A program made the translations under genes and the position numbers. This document shows, piece after piece, positions 27,104-35,179 of a DNA stretch of 64,000 nucleotides. The first letter of the stretch is position 1, and every line of letters starts with the position of its first letter. Under the pieces are notes generated by a model. The model saw only the letters and a program-made list of their open reading frames with translations, had not been told where the DNA came from and searched no databases. The DNA is taken from assembly GCF_011089895.1 (NCBI RefSeq), contig NZ_JAANAT010000005.1, positions 310,001 through 374,000 on the forward strand, read 5' to 3'. The stretch is from Mucilaginibacter inviolabilis (GTDB lineage Bacteria > Bacteroidota > Bacteroidia > Sphingobacteriales > Sphingobacteriaceae).

Positions 27104-27274
27104 AATTCCCAGGTATGTAAGCCCTGGGGCCATCAACTGGCCCCGGGCAGAAATAATTTATCACTTTATTATCTCCCTCAAAAGCAATATTGCATGAGGG
27201 TATATATCACATTTTTTTTAGATTATATTTTGAACTGACTTGTAATTTTTGATGAGTACATGATACCCGACACT

Positions 27275-27934
27275 TCATGATTTAGTATCACCAAACATTT
27301 TTTTAAAATCCTCCTTGGTTTTTATGTAAGACAGATAATGCCATGCATTGTAATGAAATAACCATGCTTTAAATTGGGCAGCATCGCCTTTAAATTCATG
27401 TGTTTCCTGAACAATGTTAAAAAATGAATCATTTTCGGCATTATCGGCTGTTGGTGAATGAAAATATAGGACAGGAATGGGCTTTTCTTTTGTTCCATAA
27501 GTTGGGTCGGCCAGTTCTGTTTTATTAACCATACCAATTATTTTTTCCTGTTTTTTATCCATATCTACTGCGGCATAATGGCCAAAAACCTCATCATAAG
27601 TATTCTTATTAAAAAAGTAAAAAATGCAGAAAAACTTTTTTTGAGCTTCATCATAGAACAACAATTTGTGCTGATACACGTAAGCTGTATTGTCTGCCGA
27701 AGACAAGTCTGATTTTCCTTTTACTTTAAAATAGCTTGTCGAGTCTTTATAATTACTCATTACCAAACTAACAGAATCACAATTATTGATGTATTTATCG
27801 GCAAATGCCTGCCCATCATTTACGCTGGTATCCTTATTATCCAATTTATCAACAAAAAACCTACCGATAAACCGGCCAAATAGTAATCCTATGGCCAATA
27901 AACTCCCGGCAGATATTAAGAGTATTTTTTTCAT
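27275..27934 (-). CDS. membrane-anchored immunity protein candidate
   Basis: 219 aa. A single N-terminal hydrophobic segment (ISAGSLLAIGLLFGRF, about residues 6-22) would anchor the rest in the periplasm; no lipobox. It has no recognised domain. It starts 4 bp after the stop of the PAAR-like effector at 27939, so by position it is the candidate immunity partner. Periplasmic topology would fit an effector acting on the inner membrane from outside or on the cell wall. Function is inferred from context only. Confidence 0.55.
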   Translation of the reverse strand: MKKILLISAGSLLAIGLLFGRFIGRFFVDKLDNKDTSVNDGQAFADKYINNCDSVSLVMSNYKDSTSYFKVKGKSDLSSADNTAYVYQHKLLFYDEAQKKFFCIFYFFNKNTYDEVFGHYAAVDMDKKQEKIIGMVNKTELADPTYGTKEKPIPVLYFHSPTADNAENDSFFNIVQETHEFKGDAAQFKAWLFHYNAWHYLSYIKTKEDFKKMFGDTKS

Positions 27935-27938
27935 GTGT

Positions 27939-29105
27939 TTAACTTTTCCCTTTATTGGCTATTATGCCGATGTTATTTTCAGCGTCTTTTCCGGCGGCCT
28001 CATTACCAATTTCTTTCACTTCTCTGATTAGCTCCACCTTCTTATCTTTATAATATTTAGCTATATAATGATTACCAACAGCACCGGCAACACCAAAACC
28101 TAAACCAACACCTAAACCAACGCCTGTATGTAAAAATTCGCTGCCAAAGGTTTTTTCGCCAAAACCGGTCAACTGGCTGGCTACTTCATAGCTGGCTCCC
28201 TGGTCCATTAATTCTCTTATAATTGTTTTGTTTTGCTCGGTAATGGCCTCTACTACATCTTTGGTGCCTTTACCGGCCCCTGCCACTGTACCCACCGTGT
28301 TATCGCGTGTGCCGTTATGCCAGTCGGTTTTATTATCGTCTTCTTCTGTCGCGCTCTCGTTAGCTAATGTCTCATCATCATTGCCATCATAATATTCATA
28401 ACCGGCAAACGCAACTCCAATAGCAGTACCTAAGGGGTCGCCAAGGGTACTAAAACCATTTACAATACCCATCCAAAGCTGTTGCTCATTATGTTCGTCT
28501 AATTCTTTATTATTATTGGCTGAAAATTTCAGAGCTACTTCGTTGGCTATCGCACTATCTATAAATGGTTGTATGAGCCCCTTTTTGGTACACTTTAAGA
28601 TAGATTTTTGAAGAATGGCTTTTTTTCCGTCTATGGTTACGTGCGGGTGCTGATCGATCCACATAGAACCGGCATCCAGCGTGCAATCACATTCATGAGC
28701 TTGCTTATATTCGCCAATAAGGTATGATATAGGACTAACCAGGGCAGCGCCAAGAGAGCCAACCACAGCAGTTGTTATTGCAGCCTCTGCCATACCGGCA
28801 ATTATTACCCCCGCAACGCCACCTGTGCCAACGATAGCAGCAACTATTACCACGGCAGCAGCAACTGCCAATAACCCCACAGCAATACCCAAGCACATTG
28901 ATGCCAATCCATCAAAGAATTTAGCCGGTGATTTACATTTAAAAGTATCGCTGATTTTTTTATCATCTATATTTAATATCAAAGCACTCTTCCTGATAAT
29001 TTTAACATCTTTTTTGGAGCGTGATATACCCAGGTTCTGCGGTTTCGTTACTGTCATGAGTGTGCAGTTAACCAGTACGCCCGATGGTAAATAAGAACTT
29101 CCCAT
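27939..29105 (-). CDS. PAAR-like T6SS effector candidate with hydrophobic core
   Basis: 388 aa. The first 60 residues (SYLPSGVLVNCTLMTV start) and 135-185 (CDCTLDAGS, IDGKKAILQKS, LKCTKKG) together resemble a Bacteroidota PAAR-like (DUF4280/DUF4150 type) domain. They are interrupted by a strongly hydrophobic stretch at about 66-128 with several potential membrane helices. The C-terminal third has Gly-rich hydrophobic segments (VGLGVGLGFGVAGAVG) and a charged tail. No enzyme motif is seen, so a membrane-disrupting mode is possible. Its ATG overlaps the upstream adaptor stop by 1 base. Confidence 0.6.
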   Translation of the reverse strand: MGSSYLPSGVLVNCTLMTVTKPQNLGISRSKKDVKIIRKSALILNIDDKKISDTFKCKSPAKFFDGLASMCLGIAVGLLAVAAAVVIVAAIVGTGGVAGVIIAGMAEAAITTAVVGSLGAALVSPISYLIGEYKQAHECDCTLDAGSMWIDQHPHVTIDGKKAILQKSILKCTKKGLIQPFIDSAIANEVALKFSANNNKELDEHNEQQLWMGIVNGFSTLGDPLGTAIGVAFAGYEYYDGNDDETLANESATEEDDNKTDWHNGTRDNTVGTVAGAGKGTKDVVEAITEQNKTIIRELMDQGASYEVASQLTGFGEKTFGSEFLHTGVGLGVGLGFGVAGAVGNHYIAKYYKDKKVELIREVKEIGNEAAGKDAENNIGIIANKGKS

Positions 29106-30130
29106 TATGATATTCTCCTTATTTTGTAGTCAACAAATAATTCGATATTATTTTTAACTTCTTCTGTTATGCGCATGCTTGCCCCATCCAGTAAATTATT
29201 ATCCCAATTGTATACTGCATCGGTATTATGCTCATAATTGTACTCAGAAAACATATAGCCTATTTTAGGTTTATACCGATGGTCGTATATCCTCTCAAAA
29301 TCCTTTATATGCGGGCTATTACCGTTTAGTTTGGCCTGTTTTGATATATTAATATGAGATGGGGTTTCATTTAGTACCATCTGTGTAACATCGAAATCCA
29401 CAGGTAAACGATCAAATAATTGTGAGTAATAAAGTTTTCTGTAAGGGTTAAATGAAAGATTACTGCTCACCAGATAGGTATCAAAAAACAGCTCAAAAAA
29501 AGGACGCGTTTTAAGTTCCAGTAAAATGCTCTCTTCGTTTATTTGCTTTTCTGTTTCGGTAAGATACAACTCCAGATTTTTTCTAATTTCAGGTGTCTTC
29601 AAAAAGGAGGTATTATCCTGTATTTTTTGCTTAAAAGCCATCCATTTTTGTCTGATAGCATCCATATTAGTAATGCTTTTTATTTTGCCGGTAGTTTTAT
29701 CTACCACTACAGATACATTACTTTTAATACGGTCTATTTCACTAAGCACATTCGAGCTATCCTGTAAATAAGATGGCTGTACTGTTAAAACACTATCAGT
29801 TAGGACCACGTCTACCATATATTGGTTATTGGTCACATATTTTTTTATATGATATTCCAACTTGGTTTCGGCGTGATTTTCAATAATGCCGTCCAGTTTA
29901 ATTACGGTTAGCTGCTCACTTCTGTAGATAGATTCTCCTTCTTTAAAAAGTGCCCCTTCTTTTTTTTCAAAAGATTCTTCAACAATAGCCGGTTCGTTTT
30001 TAGATTGCATATCATCCCCTCCCAATAAACTCCATCGATTACTGCTATGTGTAGCTGTAGATGATTGATCAAGAGGCTGGCTCAGATCATCATCGTCCAT
30101 TAAAAAACTAAATCTTTTATCGTTGTTCAT
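29105..30130 (-). CDS. candidate T6SS effector adaptor/chaperone (second copy)
   Basis: 341 aa, cytoplasmic. An acidic N-terminus (LMDDDDLSQPL) precedes a ~290-residue region distantly similar in pattern to the protein at 24351-25229 (GKIKSITNMDAIRQKW compared with GKFIGIDNFSSFLTQW, and FFELFFDTY compared with YRCFFQPFY). It starts 1 bp after the VgrG2 stop and overlaps the effector start. No known domain recognised. The role as a loading adaptor for the PAAR-like effector is inferred from conserved gene order in two modules. Confidence 0.6.
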   Translation of the reverse strand: MNNDKRFSFLMDDDDLSQPLDQSSTATHSSNRWSLLGGDDMQSKNEPAIVEESFEKKEGALFKEGESIYRSEQLTVIKLDGIIENHAETKLEYHIKKYVTNNQYMVDVVLTDSVLTVQPSYLQDSSNVLSEIDRIKSNVSVVVDKTTGKIKSITNMDAIRQKWMAFKQKIQDNTSFLKTPEIRKNLELYLTETEKQINEESILLELKTRPFFELFFDTYLVSSNLSFNPYRKLYYSQLFDRLPVDFDVTQMVLNETPSHINISKQAKLNGNSPHIKDFERIYDHRYKPKIGYMFSEYNYEHNTDAVYNWDNNLLDGASMRITEEVKNNIELFVDYKIRRIS

Positions 30131-30131
30131 C

Positions 30132-31886
30132 TTAGTTTATAAAAGTGTTTTTGCTATCAATAACTATCTGTTCCGGAGTTAACGTAATTTTACTGTTGCC
30201 ACATTGGATTGTTATTGATTGCTTGGCTGATATTATTATAGATCCGTTTTGATTTTCTATTTCGACACCATTGCCCCCAGTTTCATGTATGATCTTTTTC
30301 AATGCAGACACGCCAATAAGTCCTTCGTCGCTATTCATTACCATCGCGTTTTGACCAGTTTGATGAGCGATGATTTTTTTGGCTGTAGTTTGAACCAATC
30401 CCTGCCCTTCATGCACGTGCAGCATATTAGCGCCAGATGTGGCCAGCGCCAAAGCATGCTCTGCATCATTAAATTGCAAATGGCTTCCTTTTCGTGATGT
30501 CATCCCTTTAATGTTGCTGTCGGTAAAGCCGCCGCTATCTACGTTATTGCTATGATAAACACTTCCCATGACCACTGGCCGGGCTATGTTGCCTTCTTCA
30601 AAAGCAATAATAACCTGGTCGCCTTTCTCAGGGACAACTAAAAACCCTCTGTTTTTACCCGTATCGCCACTACCCGCGTTAGGACTTACCACCCGCAGCC
30701 ATTCGGTATCGTCGTTCGACTGGCACTGCCATTTGAATTTTACCTTGATACGTCCCTGTTTATTCGGGTCGTTATTGTCGGTTACATCCGCCAGCTGCAT
30801 ATCCGGGTTGGGTTTGGCTGCTTCGTTTACCGGCAGCCGTTCCGTGTCGGCTGTTACGCCTTCAAAGGTATTCTGGTAGTGGCCCACGCCATCTATCTGG
30901 TGATATACCGCTGTGACCAGGAACTTGCCAAAATCCTGCAATTCGAAGCTCGTGGCTCCACGCATGCTGGTGCTTACGTTTAATACTTTGCCCAGACCTA
31001 CCTGCGGGTTATCCCCATTGCCGATGATGTTCACCAGTTCGGCTATCTGTGCCTTTTGCTCGTTGTTTACAAAATCGCTGATCTCTTTTTGCGAGTTCAC
31101 CCGTACTTCCATCGGGCCATTGAATACCTTGCTGAATACTTTGTTCGAGGCACTTATCGCATGCGATACATCCGGGTTACTGCCTGCACCGCCCTGCGGT
31201 TCGGCTTTCAGCAATTCGTCCTGTTTGGGGATATAAGCAAATTTGTTTTGTTTTAGCGGGGCTATCTGCATGGCGTATTGCAGGCTGTGCAAATCTCTAC
31301 CGTAGATCAGGCTTACTTCTTCCAGCTTATCTGGTTTACCGAAGTTCAGTTTTTGGCCATCGTAGTAAAACCACTCATAGTATTCGGCCGACAGCCGGTT
31401 GATAAAATCGTAATCGCTTTCCCGGTATTGGATCAGGTAATCTATCGGTGAAGTATTGGTGGGTTTGATGCTAAACTTCAGATCGTTTTGAGGGGCATCC
31501 TGCGTGGCCAGCTGGATGATCGTTTTCAGATCTTTATTCAGATACGAGCCCAGGTCGGGGCCACGGTCTATCAGTATGCCCGGACTAAAGCCGCTTACCA
31601 GGATATCCCCATGAAAACCATGGCTCTGCGATAGCTCTACTTTGGTTACTATACCGCTAAAAATGTTTTCGCTCCCACTGGCTACACCAAATTGTACCGT
31701 TATGTTTTTCCCGATAAAATCTTTGGAGTTTTGTAGTGTTACCTGGTTGTATTCTTCAACCTGGTCGTGGTTAAATCGTAACTGGAACGTGTGGTGCTCG
31801 TTAAAACGCTGATCAAGGTTAAATGTTGAAAAGTGAGTTATCGAAGTCCCTTCTATGTTGATATCAACTATTAATTTCTTTTCCAT
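30132..31886 (-). CDS. vgrG: VgrG spike protein 2 (TssI)
   Basis: 584 aa. Same gp27-like and OB-fold architecture as VgrG1 with near-identical DNA over the 5' ~1070 bases (30813-31886 versus 26030-27103). After the ADVTDN sequence the two diverge: here the OB region reads RGFLVVPEKGDQVIIAFEEG and the C-terminal beta-helix is shorter and different (ends SKNTFIN). It should carry the PAAR-like candidate effector at 27939. It lies 18 bp downstream of the lipoprotein at 31905. Confidence 0.95.
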   Translation of the reverse strand: MEKKLIVDINIEGTSITHFSTFNLDQRFNEHHTFQLRFNHDQVEEYNQVTLQNSKDFIGKNITVQFGVASGSENIFSGIVTKVELSQSHGFHGDILVSGFSPGILIDRGPDLGSYLNKDLKTIIQLATQDAPQNDLKFSIKPTNTSPIDYLIQYRESDYDFINRLSAEYYEWFYYDGQKLNFGKPDKLEEVSLIYGRDLHSLQYAMQIAPLKQNKFAYIPKQDELLKAEPQGGAGSNPDVSHAISASNKVFSKVFNGPMEVRVNSQKEISDFVNNEQKAQIAELVNIIGNGDNPQVGLGKVLNVSTSMRGATSFELQDFGKFLVTAVYHQIDGVGHYQNTFEGVTADTERLPVNEAAKPNPDMQLADVTDNNDPNKQGRIKVKFKWQCQSNDDTEWLRVVSPNAGSGDTGKNRGFLVVPEKGDQVIIAFEEGNIARPVVMGSVYHSNNVDSGGFTDSNIKGMTSRKGSHLQFNDAEHALALATSGANMLHVHEGQGLVQTTAKKIIAHQTGQNAMVMNSDEGLIGVSALKKIIHETGGNGVEIENQNGSIIISAKQSITIQCGNSKITLTPEQIVIDSKNTFIN

Positions 31887-31904
31887 AATTTGGTAGATAA
31901 TCCC

Positions 31905-32534
31905 TTAGTCTTTAAGTGGCCATGGGCAGAAATAACTTATAATTTTATACTGGCCCTTTATCCTCCCAAACACAAAACCAAACGAGGTTTCTTTGCCATT
32001 TTTTTGTTCGTACTGCTGTTGCAGCTCATATAAGGTGCTGCCTTTATCAGTTGCTTTTTTTAAGGTGATGTAGTAATTTTCGGTTGTTGTATTATCAATT
32101 TCAGACAGATCATCCTCCCGGCTTTGGGGTATTAACCGCAAGGCATCTTTACTAAAAATAGTTTCTTCATATTTCGGATACTCGGCAACGCTCACCAAGC
32201 CCTCTGCCGGATTTATGGTGGTTGACTTCATATCTTCGGCAGTCCATTGAGGTTGTGTTTGCAGCGGAAAATAAAACATGGTTTTTAGCTGTGTTTTATC
32301 TCCTGTTTTTACCGCGGTTTTAAACTTTTTAAGAAACGCCCTAAATTGTTGTTCATCATTATTTTTAGTAGGGTTATCTGTTTTAACAACCTGATCAGCC
32401 TGTTGTCCTTTAGAAGCAATACTATCCGCTGACTTATTTTGCGCAGACGTATTACCCTTGCAACCTGTGGTAGCACAAGCCAGCATCATAAGCTGACAAA
32501 CCAAAATATATGTGATCTTTTTTATCATGATCAA
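31905..32534 (-). CDS. lipoprotein, candidate immunity to the lysozyme-like effector
   Basis: 209 aa (M1 or M3). The lipobox ATTGC ends the signal at about residue 25, so the mature protein faces the periplasm. It is hydrophilic (AQNKSADSIASKGQQ), with a C-terminal beta-rich region and no known domain. Its start overlaps the stop of the lysozyme-like gene by 4 bases (translational coupling). A periplasmic lipoprotein next to a peptidoglycan hydrolase fits the known pattern of cell-wall-effector immunity proteins; this is inference from position. Confidence 0.6.
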   Translation of the reverse strand: MIMIKKITYILVCQLMMLACATTGCKGNTSAQNKSADSIASKGQQADQVVKTDNPTKNNDEQQFRAFLKKFKTAVKTGDKTQLKTMFYFPLQTQPQWTAEDMKSTTINPAEGLVSVAEYPKYEETIFSKDALRLIPQSREDDLSEIDNTTTENYYITLKKATDKGSTLYELQQQYEQKNGKETSFGFVFGRIKGQYKIISYFCPWPLKD

Positions 32535-33424
32535 CTTCTTGGTATACTGATAATGGCCCTGTCTTCCATTCTTTTTAATATGACCGCAGCGCCCAGCTGC
32601 TGCGATACGGCATTAGCATCAAAAACACGATCCCTAACGTACTTGCCTTTGGTGTAATGGTTGGAAAAACTCCAGAGGTATGGTGAATGAATTCCCTTAC
32701 CGGCATAGCCAAAACCGTTGTAACCTTCCAGCTTTTGCAGTATGAAAGGCAGGCTCCAATTATTTACTTTATCGTATTTCATCAATTTAAGGGCATCAAC
32801 CGCGCTCTCTTCGAAAGTAAACGGTGGACCATGCCCAACTTTTGGCCGGTGTGCAGGTACTTGCACTGTGTAACCACTTAAAGGATCGCCGTTATGTAAA
32901 TGCTTTTTAAAGCTGAATGAGCATTCCAGGTAATGTACACAGGCAATAAAATACCAGGGGATAGAAGATCCACCACCGAAAAAATTAACCGGCGAATAAA
33001 CATCGCCGCCCAATAAACTGGTGCTGTCAAAAAAATTGTTACCAAAAATAGTATTGGTTTGCGGCTGCGCTCCAACATTTAACAAGCTGTTGGGTTGTGC
33101 TGCGCCTACTGTTGACAAATTAAGCGAACCCGCATTAAATCTGTCAAAATAAGAAGTATAGCTGGAAGCAAACAGGTTTTTATTTGCCGGCGGAAATAAA
33201 GTACCATTACCTAACCGAACCAGGCTTGATATGTTTTCATACCGAGTACGGTTTACGGTTACATTTTCGTCAATTATTTTATCAACCTGGGCAACTTTTT
33301 CTTTGTTTATTACACAGGTATTAAAAAGCAACAAGTATTCCATAGCCGTTGGTATGGATGACTTTTTTACCTTTTTTTTAGTGGTAGGTACAGGTGCACG
33401 CGTTATTCTTTTCTTCTTTTTCAT
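32531..33424 (-). CDS. lysozyme-like peptidoglycan hydrolase, T6SS effector candidate
   Basis: 297 aa. A basic, Lys-rich N-terminus (residues 1-23) and a middle region (about 60-145) without recognised domain are followed by a lysozyme-like domain from about residue 155: WYFIACVHYLECSF (candidate catalytic Glu), KKHLHNGDPLSGYTVQVP and GIHSPYLWSFSNHYTKGKY. I recognise this pattern in phage-type muramidases and other putative lysozymes. There is no signal peptide, so delivery by the T6SS is plausible. It lies between hcp and the lipoprotein immunity candidate. Confidence 0.7.
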   Translation of the reverse strand: MKKKKRITRAPVPTTKKKVKKSSIPTAMEYLLLFNTCVINKEKVAQVDKIIDENVTVNRTRYENISSLVRLGNGTLFPPANKNLFASSYTSYFDRFNAGSLNLSTVGAAQPNSLLNVGAQPQTNTIFGNNFFDSTSLLGGDVYSPVNFFGGGSSIPWYFIACVHYLECSFSFKKHLHNGDPLSGYTVQVPAHRPKVGHGPPFTFEESAVDALKLMKYDKVNNWSLPFILQKLEGYNGFGYAGKGIHSPYLWSFSNHYTKGKYVRDRVFDANAVSQQLGAAVILKRMEDRAIISIPRS

Positions 33425-33460
33425 AGGTGTATCAAAGAAATAAATAAGAACAAACTAAAA

Positions 33461-33501
33461 AAATACGGAGAAAATACTTTTACTTACTTTCTCCGTATTT
33501 T
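33461..33501 (-). terminator. terminator after hcp2
   Basis: A 13-bp stem AAATACGGAGAAA (33461-33473) / TTTCTCCGTATTT (33488-33500), 21 bases after the hcp2 stop. It separates abundant hcp transcription from the effector genes. Confidence 0.85.
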
Positions 33502-33521
33502 CAGTTCATATAAACAACGGC

Positions 33522-33917
33522 TTATTTAGGCCAGTCGTTTTCGTGCTGGGCATTGCCCATTTTTAGTTTACGTGCCGATATAACAAAGCTTAATGACATT
33601 GGGTTGTTACCAATGATAGATATGCCTTCGTTATACTGGATAATGTAACCTTCTTCAAAAGTCAACTCCTTCATTTTGGCGTCTTCGTCTGATTTTTTGA
33701 AGGTGATAGTTCCGTTGATTGGTTTGTATTGATTATTAACCATTGATTCGATAACCGAGGTATCTTCAGTTGATTCTACTTCAACTTGTATGGTACCACC
33801 GTAAACACCAGATGACGGACGGCCTTTTGCGTCCACATCTCTGTTTAACGAAAAGCTGCATTGCAGCACATCAAATTCTTTTGATGATCCGAGACTAATT
33901 CTTGCTTTGAAAGCCAT
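33522..33917 (-). CDS. hcp: Hcp tube protein (TssD), paralog 2
   Basis: 131 aa. It forms the T6SS inner tube, expelled by sheath contraction. It has the Bacteroidota Hcp pattern: MAFKARISLGSSKEFDVLQC, SFSLNRDVDAKGRPSSGVYGG, ESTEDTSVIESMVNN and a C-terminal SARKLKMGNAQHENDWP. About 70-80% of positions match the second copy at 33996 by eye. Two paralogs of Hcp may prefer different cargo. It has its own terminator and lies 78 bp after paralog 1. Confidence 0.95.
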   Translation of the reverse strand: MAFKARISLGSSKEFDVLQCSFSLNRDVDAKGRPSSGVYGGTIQVEVESTEDTSVIESMVNNQYKPINGTITFKKSDEDAKMKELTFEEGYIIQYNEGISIIGNNPMSLSFVISARKLKMGNAQHENDWPK

Positions 33918-33950
33918 GATTCTAAAAATTTTAAAGTAAAAAAATAACAG

Positions 33951-33965
33951 GGTGCTTAAAGCACC
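33951..33965 (-). terminator. weak hairpin between the hcp genes
   Basis: GGTGC TTAAA GCACC, followed on the minus strand by TGTTATTTTTTT. It could attenuate hcp1-to-hcp2 readthrough. Confidence 0.45.
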
Positions 33966-33995
33966 GGTACAATTTGGTCAAAAAAATTAATTAAT

Positions 33996-34394
33996 TTAAT
34001 TTTTGCCCGGCCAGTCATTTACATGCTCGGCACTGCCTAATTTAAGCTTGCGTGCTGAGATTACAAATTTTAGGCTCATTGGAGTAGATCCAGTAATGTC
34101 AATCCCTTCAGAATACTTTACAATGTAACCATCTTCAAAAGAAAGCTCTTTCATTTTAGCATCTTCTTCAGATTTTTTGATCAGCAAAGTACCTGCAATA
34201 GGTTTGTACTGGTTGTTTACCATCGACTCGATGATGGAAGTGTCTTCGGTTGATTCGATCTCGATATCGATCGTACCACCATAAACGCCGGAAGATGGGC
34301 GTCCTTTTGAATCAACATCGCGGTTAAGCGCATACGAGCAAGTAAGAACATCGTAATCCTTGCCCGAAAAATTTAATCTTGCTTTGAAAGCCAT
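33996..34394 (-). CDS. hcp: Hcp tube protein (TssD), paralog 1
   Basis: 132 aa, same family and pattern as paralog 2 (MAFKARLNFSGKDYDVLTC, GGTIDIEIESTED, DWPGKN end). It is the closest to the canonical Bacteroidota Hcp. It lies 105 bp downstream of the flavodoxin-like oxidoreductase gene. Confidence 0.95.
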   Translation of the reverse strand: MAFKARLNFSGKDYDVLTCSYALNRDVDSKGRPSSGVYGGTIDIEIESTEDTSIIESMVNNQYKPIAGTLLIKKSEEDAKMKELSFEDGYIVKYSEGIDITGSTPMSLKFVISARKLKLGSAEHVNDWPGKN

Positions 34395-34499
34395 AACGAT
34401 AAATTTTAAAGGTTAATAATTTAAAAGAATACAGTTTTTCTGTATCCCTTATAACTACAAATAAGAATTATTATTGTTTTGCGAATATTATTTTTTTTA

Positions 34500-35069
34500 T
34501 CAAATAAGTTTTAACCCAAACGAATATAATTTTTGCAGCCACTTTTTGCTGTATTCGTTTTGCAGGGAGTATAGATGCCCTATAGTGCTGGTATGCACGG
34601 GTTTTATCTGACGTTTTTCGAGAATTCCCTTTTTGATAGCTAAGTAAGTAGGGTGCTGATTTTTTTGCCAATCTTCCCAGGCCGGCTCATCCAGTATAGA
34701 TATTATTCTGGCAGATTTTCCACTAAAGTTAATATCCATACGCCCGGCAGGACTTATAAATACCTGGTCGGGCATAAATATGCGATCAAAAAAGCCTTTG
34801 ATGCGGGTATTGATGGAATCTTTATAAACAGGGCAAAAAATAGCGATATGTGTAGCCCATTTTAACATGCTGATGGATTGCAGCAAATCGGGCTCGGTAT
34901 CAGTATTGGGCAGGGCAAACTGTTTATTGGGGTTAAATTTTAAATCGGCAATAACCAGCTCTTTTACAACAGTGCCGGCTGCTTCCGCCCCATCTTTATA
35001 AGCGCCAATCAATGCGGCGGTATTTTCGCCTTTATTAATGTCTGCATTAATAATCAATAGTTGCCTCAT
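34500..35069 (-). CDS. NAD(P)H-dependent oxidoreductase (flavodoxin-like fold)
   Basis: 189 aa. Flavodoxin-like quinone reductase family (KefF/YwrO/MdaB-like): MRQLLIINADINKG at the start, IFCPVYKDSINTRIKGFFDR and FSGKSARIISILDEPAWEDW. It would bind FMN and reduce quinones with NAD(P)H. It is embedded between tssC and hcp in the T6SS locus, same strand, but is bounded by terminators on both sides, so a link to secretion is unproven. Confidence 0.8.
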   Translation of the reverse strand: MRQLLIINADINKGENTAALIGAYKDGAEAAGTVVKELVIADLKFNPNKQFALPNTDTEPDLLQSISMLKWATHIAIFCPVYKDSINTRIKGFFDRIFMPDQVFISPAGRMDINFSGKSARIISILDEPAWEDWQKNQHPTYLAIKKGILEKRQIKPVHTSTIGHLYSLQNEYSKKWLQKLYSFGLKLI

Positions 35070-35131
35070 TGGCTACAAACATAGCCAGTATTTAACAATA
35101 AATAAAGCTGACGGCGAACTTAAATTAACAT

Positions 35132-35177
35132 AAAACAAAAGAGCCACTTAACAGATGCTAAATGGCTCTTTTGTTTT
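35132..35177 (-). terminator. terminator after tssC
   Basis: A 15-bp perfect stem, AAAACAAAAGAGCCA (35132-35146) / TGGCTCTTTTGTTTT (35163-35177), immediately after the tssC stop at 35180. Confidence 0.9.
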
Positions 35178-35179
35178 TA

